Assembly: GCA_965224275.1 (NCBI GenBank)
Contig: CBDCYR010000005.1
Span: 124,001 to 188,000, forward strand
Direction of reading: 5' to 3'
Length of the DNA: 64,000 bases
From: CAUZWH01 sp965224275
GTDB lineage: Bacteria; Pseudomonadota; Alphaproteobacteria; SHVV01
The notes under the pieces are model-generated. The model was not told where the DNA came from, ran no database searches, and saw only the letters and a program-made list of their open reading frames with translations. Position 1 is the first letter of the stretch. Every line of letters starts with the position of its first letter. The translations under genes and the position numbers were made by a program. Positions 57,855-64,000 of this stretch are shown here, in pieces.

Positions 57855-58604
57855 CTAAGCACTGAGCTTGTCGATGATCTCGTCGGCGATGTCGAAGTTC
57901 GCCGACACGTTTTGCACATCATCGCTCTCCTCGAGCGCTTCGATCATCTTGAAAAGCGTGGTCGCCTTGTCCTCATCGATCGCCACGGTGGACGCTGGCT
58001 TCCAGATCAATGCCGCACTCTCCGGCGATCCGAATCGCTGTTCTAATGCTTCGCGCACCTCGTGAAAAGCTTCCGGTGGACACACCAGTTCGTGCCCGAT
58101 TTCGTCAGATAGGCAATCGTCCGCGCCGACCTCGATCGCCGCTTCCAACATGTCGTCATTCGATGCGGTTTCCGCGGGATAGTTGATTTGGCCGACGCGA
58201 CTGAACTGGAAGGAAACGCTGTTGGTTTCTCCGAGCGATCCACCGTTCTTTGAAAACGCGGTTCGGACTTCGGATGCTGTGCGATTGCGGTTGTCGGTGA
58301 GCGCCTCGACGATGACCGCCACGCCGCCAACCCCATACCCTTCATATCTAATTTCTTCGTAACTCTCCGCGTCAGCGTCGCCCGCACCTCGTTTCAAGGC
58401 GTTGTCGATATTGTCCTTTGGCATGTTGGCCGAGCGGGCCGCGGACATGGCCGAGCGCAGGCGCGGATTCATCTCCGGATCGGCCATCCCCGACCGCGCC
58501 GCGACTGTTATTTCTCGGGCCAGTTTACCGAATATTTTGGCGCGCTTTTTGTCCTGCGCGCCCTTTCGGTACATCCGATTTTTGAACTGTGAGTGTCCCG
58601 CCAT
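57855..58604 (-). CDS. yebC: YebC/PmpR-family protein
   Basis: A 249-residue protein that starts MAGHSQFKNRMYRKGAQDKKRAKIF, a variant of the usual AGHSKWANIKHRK. It continues with NIDNALKRG, YEGYGVGGVAVIVEALTDNRNRT and FSKNGGSLGETNSVSFQF. The family was described as a transcriptional regulator and more recently linked to relief of ribosome stalling at proline runs; both roles may apply. It is the usual neighbour of ruvC. Confidence 0.93.
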   Translation of the reverse strand: MAGHSQFKNRMYRKGAQDKKRAKIFGKLAREITVAARSGMADPEMNPRLRSAMSAARSANMPKDNIDNALKRGAGDADAESYEEIRYEGYGVGGVAVIVEALTDNRNRTASEVRTAFSKNGGSLGETNSVSFQFSRVGQINYPAETASNDDMLEAAIEVGADDCLSDEIGHELVCPPEAFHEVREALEQRFGSPESAALIWKPASTVAIDEDKATTLFKMIEALEESDDVQNVSANFDIADEIIDKLSA

Positions 58605-58758
58605 ATCAATATCTAACCGCGTCGCGACAATAAAACGCTACATGGAGTGGAATTACACGGATGTGTATACCAGATCGTGTTTGGAGGCGCACGACGCGAA
58701 GGGTCACCAATCCCAAACCAATGTGGCGATATTGGGGCGTGCAAACGCGCCCGATGGT

Positions 58759-59598
58759 CTACTGAACGACCGGTGCCTCGTTGGTCGGCAAAGGCCAGGC
58801 TGGCGCGAGAATACCGCCCTGCCGCAGCGGCCCGACATAGGTCGCCAGTCCGGTCGCGTCATCGGTCTCGACGTAAACACCACAGATCGTCGCTTCACCT
58901 TGCGCCGGGGTGAAGCGGGCATTCGGAATCTTGCGCCGGAACCGATTAAGTGGCTCCTCCTTCTCCATGCCGATGATCGAATCATAATCGCCGCACATAC
59001 CAGCGTCGGTTTGGTAGGCAGTACCACCTGGGAGGACACGCCAATCGGAGGTCGGGACGTGGGTGTGCGATCCAACCACCAGCGATGCGCGTCCGTCGAC
59101 GGCAACCCCGATCGCAGATTTTTCGCTGGATGCTTCGCCGTGCGCATCGATAACGATCGCGTCGACGGTTCGACCCAGTCGCTGCTTTTCAAGCTCGGTC
59201 TCAATACAATCAAACGGATCGTCGAGGGGATCCATGAAGACCCGCGTCATGACGTTGAGAACCAGCACCTTTTTTCCGTTTCTGGCCTCGTAGGTGCCGA
59301 CCCCCCGCCCGGGGGTGCCGGCGGGATAGTTTTGCGGCCGCAACAGTCGAGCATCGCGGTCGATATATTCCATCACCTCGCGTTGGGCCCAAACGTGATT
59401 GCCGGTGGTAACGACATCGACGCCGGCGACATGAAGTTGCTCGCAAATCTTGCCGGTGATGCCGAACCCAGCGGCCGCGTTTTCGCCATTCACAATCACG
59501 AAATCCAGATCGAGCCGCGAGCGAATGTCGGGCAAAAGCTCACAGACAGCGCTCCGACCTGAACGGCCAACTGTGTCACCGAGGAAAAGGATTTTCAC
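58759..59598 (-). CDS. YmdB-family metallophosphoesterase
   Basis: A 279-residue protein of the TIGR00282/YmdB family. Metal-binding motifs run from the start: MKILFLGDTVGRSGR, VIVNGENAAAGFGI, TTGNHVWAQ, VIDAHGEASSEK and VVGSHTHVPTSD. Homologs hydrolyse 2',3'-cyclic nucleotides and influence biofilm in Bacillus. Its ATG overlaps the upstream 5-formyl-THF cyclo-ligase stop by four bases, so the two are coupled. Confidence 0.92.
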   Translation of the reverse strand: MKILFLGDTVGRSGRSAVCELLPDIRSRLDLDFVIVNGENAAAGFGITGKICEQLHVAGVDVVTTGNHVWAQREVMEYIDRDARLLRPQNYPAGTPGRGVGTYEARNGKKVLVLNVMTRVFMDPLDDPFDCIETELEKQRLGRTVDAIVIDAHGEASSEKSAIGVAVDGRASLVVGSHTHVPTSDWRVLPGGTAYQTDAGMCGDYDSIIGMEKEEPLNRFRRKIPNARFTPAQGEATICGVYVETDDATGLATYVGPLRQGGILAPAWPLPTNEAPVVQ

Positions 59599-60209
59599 GG
59601 AACTTGTTCTACGCCACGTTCGGTCACGATCCAGTCCACTCGTTCGTCGCTTTCATCATGCGGTACCTCCTCGTAGCGTTGACAGTCATAGCAGATACCG
59701 ATCGCCAGAGGTCGCTCTACCTCTCGTGTGGCGCCGCGCAAGACCGCGAGCGTGCGATCATAATAGCCACCTCCATAACCGAGCCGGTAGCCCGCGTTAT
59801 CGATGGCGAGAGCTGGAACCAATAGCACCTGGGGCACCAGTTCCCGCGCGCCCGCCGGTGGGACCGATGTACCAAAGACCGATGTTTCAAGTGGCGCGTC
59901 AGGTGCCCAGGCGCGAAAAACCAACGGGGCGCCACGCTCAACGACATCCGGCAGCACCATCGGATGCCCGTTCTTATGAAAGGAATTCATAAGCGGTCGT
60001 ACGTCGATCTCATCGCCAATCGGCCAATACCCGCTCACCACCGACCCGGCGGCGATCGCGATCGAACCAATAATGCATTCGAAAAGCCCCGCTGCCGCGC
60101 TGCGCGCGGCGGCATGCGATATTCGCGATCGACGCTCCCGGGCGTCGCGCCTTAGAATTTGCTTATTTTCTTGTAAGGCCACCGTCACGCTCGCGTGGAC
60201 ACTAACCAA
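59595..60209 (-). CDS. 5-formyltetrahydrofolate cyclo-ligase
   Basis: A 204-residue ATP-dependent enzyme (ygfA/fau family) converting 5-formyl-THF to 5,10-methenyl-THF. Basic N-terminal ATP site LRRDARERRSRIS, central YWPIGDEIDVRPLM, and C-terminal LVPALAIDNAGYRLGYGGGYYDRTLA are diagnostic. The start is uncertain: TTG at 60209 opens the frame and GTG codons follow within ten residues, none with a good ribosome-binding site. It lies directly downstream of 6S RNA, the classic ssrS-ygfA order. Confidence 0.92.
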   Translation of the reverse strand: MVSVHASVTVALQENKQILRRDARERRSRISHAAARSAAAGLFECIIGSIAIAAGSVVSGYWPIGDEIDVRPLMNSFHKNGHPMVLPDVVERGAPLVFRAWAPDAPLETSVFGTSVPPAGARELVPQVLLVPALAIDNAGYRLGYGGGYYDRTLAVLRGATREVERPLAIGICYDCQRYEEVPHDESDERVDWIVTERGVEQVP

Positions 60210-60216
60210 CGCGAGA

Positions 60217-60388
60217 GGAGGTTGGGCGAGACCGTCGCAGCCGTCGGTCTAGAGGATCCTCTGTGGCCTGCAAAAGCAGGTGGGCGCCATATACCGAAAC
60301 CACAGCTCCGGCAGGGACAGCTCCCGAAGAATCGTTATTGGCCCCAGGGAAAATAAGGCCGTCGCACCAGACAGAACCCGCCCACCCC
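60217..60388 (-). ncRNA. ssrS: 6S RNA
   Basis: About 170 nt between zapA and the cyclo-ligase gene fold as 6S RNA. A closing stem pairs GGTGGGCG at the 5' end with CGCCCAACC at the 3' end. The conserved central block includes CCTTATTTTCCCTGGGGCC, then GGGAGCTGTCCCTGCCGGAG, and a terminal hairpin region CACCTGCTTTTGCAGG. 6S RNA mimics an open promoter and sequesters sigma-70 RNA polymerase in stationary phase. The location between zapA and ygfA is the usual one. Ends are approximate. Confidence 0.85.
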
Positions 60389-60392
60389 AAAT

Positions 60393-60743
60393 TTAGGTTT
60401 TCTCGAGGCTTGCGGCAATGCCTTCGATTCGCTGGGCAACCGTGCTGAGTGCATCGGTAGCGGCCTCGGTGAGTACGTCGTTGGCTTTTGCGGAGACTTG
60501 TGAGTCTTCGGATGCCGATTGTTGCGCCGTTTCAAGCTTGTCGATGGCCTCGGCAAGTTCGTCGGCGATGACGAGCCCGGCCATCAACATCAATCTAGCC
60601 TCGCCCACTTGGCCGAGCGATTTCGTCAACTCGGCGACTTTTCGGTCGACATAGTCAGCGAGATTAAGCAAGTGCTCCTCTTCACCATCGTCGCACGCGA
60701 CCTGATACGGCCGTCCGTTTATCGAGACCTCTATCTGCGCCAC
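60393..60743 (-). CDS. zapA: Cell-division protein ZapA
   Basis: A 116-residue FtsZ-ring bundling protein. The globular head is MAQIEVSINGRPYQVACDDGEEEHLLNLADYVDRKV, and the rest is a dimerising coiled coil (LMLMAGLVIADELAEAIDKLE). It starts two bases after the stop of the DUF4164-like gene on the same strand. Confidence 0.93.
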   Translation of the reverse strand: MAQIEVSINGRPYQVACDDGEEEHLLNLADYVDRKVAELTKSLGQVGEARLMLMAGLVIADELAEAIDKLETAQQSASEDSQVSAKANDVLTEAATDALSTVAQRIEGIAASLEKT

Positions 60744-60745
60744 GC

Positions 60746-61045
60746 CTAATCCAGCACGCTTTTTAGCTGGCCAATTGTCGCGTCGAGACGTTTGGTCACC
60801 TGGGTGATGGTTTGCTCGAGCTCAGTATAGCTTGCCTGCATATTGTCCAATCGATCGTTCAGCGAGTCATGATCCGCGTTAAGCGTTGTCAACTGGGAGC
60901 CAAGGTCCTCGCGCTCACTGCGCAGCTTAGTCGCTTCCTCAGAAGCGCGCTCGCCGACCCCTTTGACCGCCGACTCTAACTTTCCGAGTGCTTCTTCAAG
61001 GCGGGCACGCTCTTCTGCTAGTTTTACCGTCTGGTCGTCTGCCAT
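60746..61045 (-). CDS. Coiled-coil protein upstream of zapA (DUF4164-like)
   Basis: A 99-residue protein, almost wholly coiled coil (LAEERARLEEALGKLESAV, LTTLNADHDSLNDRLDNMQ, ELEQTITQVTKRLDATIGQL). Alphaproteobacteria often carry such a gene (DUF4164 or similar) just before zapA, and it may act as a ZapB-like partner in the division ring. This role is inference from position and shape. The ATG at 61045 follows GGAGG at 12 bases; a longer frame to 61075 adds no likeness. Confidence 0.7.
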   Translation of the reverse strand: MADDQTVKLAEERARLEEALGKLESAVKGVGERASEEATKLRSEREDLGSQLTTLNADHDSLNDRLDNMQASYTELEQTITQVTKRLDATIGQLKSVLD

Positions 61046-61255
61046 GGTGATCCGGTTCCTCCACCGACATAACACGCACTTATTGAAATTGCACTCGGCC
61101 GGGCGCGCAAGAATAGTTGTCGGGGCCGAAATGCGTCAACCATGCGCTCTGTGACAGCCCGTGGATTCCCCGGTTGACGCCGGGAAGATTGGCGGTCATT
61201 TTGCCGACGCATTTCCGATTTCGGAAATGGAACCTATCCCGCGAAGTAGTCCAAA

Positions 61256-63319
61256 ATGAGCGCACGCGAAGCCCGGAAAAACACCGCGCCGCAAGCGGCT
61301 GTCACACCGACGTCCGACCAACCCCATAGTGCTGTCGGTCACGATGACATGGCGAACGCGATTCGTGCGCTCAGCATGGATGCGGTTCAGGCTGCTAATT
61401 CGGGCCATCCGGGCATGCCCATGGGTATGGCCGATGTCGCCACGGTTTTGTTTCAACGCTTTCTGACGTTCGATCCCAAGCAGCCTGATTGGCCCAATCG
61501 TGACCGTTTCATTTTGTCGGCCGGGCACGGGTCGATGCTGCTTTACAGCCTGCTTTATCTCACCGGCTATCCGGGGATGAGCATCGACGATATTAAGGAT
61601 TTTCGACAACTCGAAAGCCACACGCCGGGACATCCGGAATTCGGCGCTGCCCCAGGGATCGAGACGACCACCGGCCCACTCGGTCAGGGCTTGGCCAATG
61701 CAGTGGGTATGGCGCTGGGCGAACGACATCTAGCGGCGTATTTCGGCGACGCGCTTGTCGATCACTTCACATACGCTCTAGCCGGCGATGGCTGTCTGAT
61801 GGAAGGGATCAGCCACGAGGCCATTTCGCTTGCCGGACATCTTCAACTACGCAAATTAATCGTGCTGTTTGACGACAATCAGATATCGATCGACGGCCCG
61901 ACAACGCTTACCAGCAGTGATGACGTCGCGGCGAGGTTTGCAGCCAGTGGTTGGGACACCTGGGCGATCGACGGGCACAACGCCAACCAAATAGCCGAGG
62001 CGATCGCTGCTGCGAAGGAATCGGCGCGACCGGCCCTCATCGCTTGTCGCACGGTCATCGGATTCGGTGCACCAAAAAAACAGGGCACAGCCGCCGCCCA
62101 CGGATCTCCGTTGGGCGAAGAGGAGATCGCGGCGTCCCGCACACAGCTTGGTTGGACATCATCGCCATTCGAAATTCCTGATCACATTCTTGGAGCGTGG
62201 CGCGATATCGGCGCGCGCGGTGCGGCCACTGCCGACGCTTGGCGCTCCCGCCTGCAGTCGGCGGCGCCGGATACGCGTGTGGAGTTCGAACGTCGCCTGG
62301 CCGGTGAACTCCCGAGCAATTTCGACACGACGGTGCGCGAGTTGAAATCGGATCTGGTCGAAACAATTGCCAAGGCCGGCGAAAAGCTAGCGACGAGAAA
62401 GGCCTCGCAAAAGGTTCTTGAATGCCTGAATTTGGCGGTCCCTGAACTGGTGGGTGGATCGGCGGACCTCACCGGATCGAACCTCACACGAACCGGCGAA
62501 CTCGGCCCGGTTCGCGCCGATAGCTACGGCGGCCGCTACATTTATTACGGCGTCCGCGAACACGCGATGGCAGCGGTCATGAATGGGCTGGCGTTGCATC
62601 AAAGCATTATCCCCTATGGCGGCACGTTTCTCGTCTTCACCGACTATATGCGCCCGGCGTTGCGCCTTTCTGCGCTGATTGGCCTGCGTGTGGTCTATGT
62701 GATGACCCACGATTCGATTGGCTTGGGCGAGGACGGACCCACCCACCAACCGGTCGAACACCTCGCGGCATTACGCGCAATCCCAAACCTTCAGGTCATG
62801 CGCCCCGCCGATGCCGTGGAAACGGCTGAATGCTGGGCTCTCGCCCTCTCCTCTCACGCCACCCCGACGGTCATCTCCCTAACCCGACAAGGAGTTCCCG
62901 CGGTCCGTCTTGAACATACCGACAAAAACCTCTGCGCCCGGGGCGCCTACGAATTGGTTGCAGCTTCAGATCCCGCACAAGCGACGATTTTTGCTACCGG
63001 CTCGGAGATTGCGATCGCCACGGCGGCACGCGCCACTCTCGAGGCGGACGGCACCCCGACGCGTGTGGTGTCGGTCCCGTGTCAGGAGCTATTCGATTCG
63101 CAAGACGAGGGCTACCGCGAGGACATTCTTGGGCCCGACACCATACGCGTTGCGGTCGAGGCGGCGACCCAGATGGGATGGGAGCGCTACATCGGCGCTG
63201 ATGGAGGCTTTGTCGGGATGATGAGTTTTGGGGCATCGGCGCCTGCAGACGCCCTCTACAAACATTTCGGAATTACGGCGGACGCTGTGGTTGACGCGGT
63301 ACGCAAGCGGTTGAGCTAG
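61256..63319 (+). CDS. tkt: Transketolase
   Basis: A 687-residue TPP enzyme of the pentose phosphate pathway and Calvin cycle. Motifs: substrate-side AANSGHPGMPMGMAD, the TPP pyrophosphate loop ALAGDGCLMEGISHEA with Mg-binding residues, the pyrimidine domain VREHAMAAVMNGLALH with its catalytic Glu preceding YGG, and HDSIGLGEDGPTHQPVEHLAALR. The first 30 residues precede the conserved start, so an ATG at 61349 is an alternative. It is followed 15 bases later by gap, part of the usual tkt-gap cluster. Confidence 0.95.
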   Translation: MSAREARKNTAPQAAVTPTSDQPHSAVGHDDMANAIRALSMDAVQAANSGHPGMPMGMADVATVLFQRFLTFDPKQPDWPNRDRFILSAGHGSMLLYSLLYLTGYPGMSIDDIKDFRQLESHTPGHPEFGAAPGIETTTGPLGQGLANAVGMALGERHLAAYFGDALVDHFTYALAGDGCLMEGISHEAISLAGHLQLRKLIVLFDDNQISIDGPTTLTSSDDVAARFAASGWDTWAIDGHNANQIAEAIAAAKESARPALIACRTVIGFGAPKKQGTAAAHGSPLGEEEIAASRTQLGWTSSPFEIPDHILGAWRDIGARGAATADAWRSRLQSAAPDTRVEFERRLAGELPSNFDTTVRELKSDLVETIAKAGEKLATRKASQKVLECLNLAVPELVGGSADLTGSNLTRTGELGPVRADSYGGRYIYYGVREHAMAAVMNGLALHQSIIPYGGTFLVFTDYMRPALRLSALIGLRVVYVMTHDSIGLGEDGPTHQPVEHLAALRAIPNLQVMRPADAVETAECWALALSSHATPTVISLTRQGVPAVRLEHTDKNLCARGAYELVAASDPAQATIFATGSEIAIATAARATLEADGTPTRVVSVPCQELFDSQDEGYREDILGPDTIRVAVEAATQMGWERYIGADGGFVGMMSFGASAPADALYKHFGITADAVVDAVRKRLS

Positions 63320-63334
63320 GGAAAGAGGAGAAAC

Positions 63335-64000
63335 ATGCCAGTTCGGGTAGCAATCAACGGGTTCGGGCGGATTGGGCGCTTGGCCTTGCGCGCAATCAGC
63401 GAGAGCGGCCGGCGGGACGTCAAAATCTTGGCAATCAACGATCTTGCGCCCGTTGAAACACACGCGCATCTGTTGCGCCACGATTCATCGCATGGTCCGT
63501 TTCCTGGTCGTGTGCGCGCGTACAAGACCGCGCTAGGCGTCGGCAAGGACAAGGTGAAAGTATTTGCCGAGCGCGACCCCAAGGCGCTCCCCTGGCGAGA
63601 ACTCGGTATAGATGTGGTGCTTGAGTGCACGGGCCTGTTCACCGATCGTGACAAGGCCGCAGCGCATCTGGCCGCCGGCGCCAAACGGGTCTTGATTTCG
63701 GCACCAGCCAAAGGCGCCGATCTAACGGTCGTCTACGGGGTCAACGACAGGAAGCTCCGTAAAAGCCATCGAGTCGTGTCGAACGCTTCTTGCACAACCA
63801 ATTGCCTGGCGCCCGTCGCCGCTGTCCTCGACAAAGAAATAGGTATTGCACAAGGATTTATGACGACGGTGCACGCTTACACCGCCGATCAACGAATCGT
63901 CGATACGTTGCATGGGGACCTGCGGCGTGCCCGCGGTGCGGCTACGTCAATGATACCGACCTCGACCGGTGCCGCTCGCGCCGTCGGGCTGGTTCTTCCG
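63335..64000 (+). CDS. gap: Glyceraldehyde-3-phosphate dehydrogenase (partial, runs off right edge)
   Basis: The first 222 residues of a phosphorylating GAPDH. The NAD-binding start VAINGFGRIGRLALRA, the conserved IND after strand 2 (Asp36, an NAD preference mark), and the active site SNASCTTNCLAP with the nucleophilic Cys153 are present. AGAGGAG lies five bases before the ATG. It follows tkt in the same direction; pgk would be expected next, outside the window. Confidence 0.96.
   Translation, partial: MPVRVAINGFGRIGRLALRAISESGRRDVKILAINDLAPVETHAHLLRHDSSHGPFPGRVRAYKTALGVGKDKVKVFAERDPKALPWRELGIDVVLECTGLFTDRDKAAAHLAAGAKRVLISAPAKGADLTVVYGVNDRKLRKSHRVVSNASCTTNCLAPVAAVLDKEIGIAQGFMTTVHAYTADQRIVDTLHGDLRRARGAATSMIPTSTGAARAVGLVLP

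Noticed and set aside
61196..61729. Minus-strand 177-residue frame opposite the start of transketolase
   Set aside because: Shadow of tkt; codon pattern and homology support only the plus-strand gene.

Overview
The window looks like a chromosomal segment of a free-living alphaproteobacterium, probably of the Rhodospirillales or a neighbouring order. The base composition is high in G+C (about 60% by eye). Several neighbourhoods are ones known from that class: yebC-ruvCAB-ybgC-tolQRAB-pal-cpoB-tilS-ftsH-folP-glmM, rluD next to rpoH, serC-serA followed by hisZ-purA, and zapA-6S RNA-5-formyl-THF cyclo-ligase-ymdB. I saw no prophage, CRISPR array, rRNA operon or replication origin.

Positions 1-9.7 kb hold accessory metabolism: the edge of a tungstate-type ABC permease, a glyoxalase-fold protein, a two-domain DUF427 protein, a small secreted helical protein, an isochorismatase-type hydrolase, an NTF2-like protein and an SDR dehydrogenase. 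A tight plus-strand cluster follows, in which a cyclic-nucleotide-gated K+ channel is followed one base later by an aconitase-type hydratase (large and small subunits) and an isocitrate-lyase/PEP-mutase-family lyase. A convergent LysR regulator closes the cluster. The hydratase-lyase set resembles the dimethylmaleate hydratase / dimethylmalate lyase pair of nicotinate fermentation.

Positions 9.7-22.1 kb are rich in mobile DNA. A palindromic repeat with CTAG ends has an IS481-family element in its edge. An IS5-family element separates a MetE-like gene from a GIY-YIG-like gene. An IS1380-family element cuts a secreted trypsin-like protease gene in two, and removing it restores the reading frame. 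Between them lie a flavodoxin-fold oxidoreductase with a methyltransferase, an aldehyde dehydrogenase, a PA14 protein, a NaChBac-type sodium channel, a small helix-turn-helix protein and a stand-alone cyclic-nucleotide-binding protein.

Positions 22.3-42.9 kb mix housekeeping and accessory genes: rpoD, DUF1488, a frameshifted orphan flagellin gene, tRNA-Glu(CTC), threonine aldolase with a JAMM protein, rluD, rpoH, purA-hisZ, serA-serC with its promoter, a DUF429-like gene with a tartrate/malate-type dehydrogenase, a GNAT gene, a second copy of the palindromic repeat, phzF, and a MocR regulator with a perfect palindrome over its start codon.

Positions 42.9-64 kb are almost all core genes: thiD-glmM-folP-ftsH-tilS, the Tol-Pal envelope system, Holliday-junction resolution (RuvABC), YebC, YmdB, folate cyclo-ligase, 6S RNA, ZapA and a coiled-coil partner, then transketolase and the start of GAPDH.

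The most unusual signal is the CTAG-bounded repeat family. All three copies (two long, one 21 bp) have an outer CTAG that supplies the TAG stop codon of a flanking minus-strand gene. The IS481 element sits in the same CTAG in one copy and has left an end-scar inside another.
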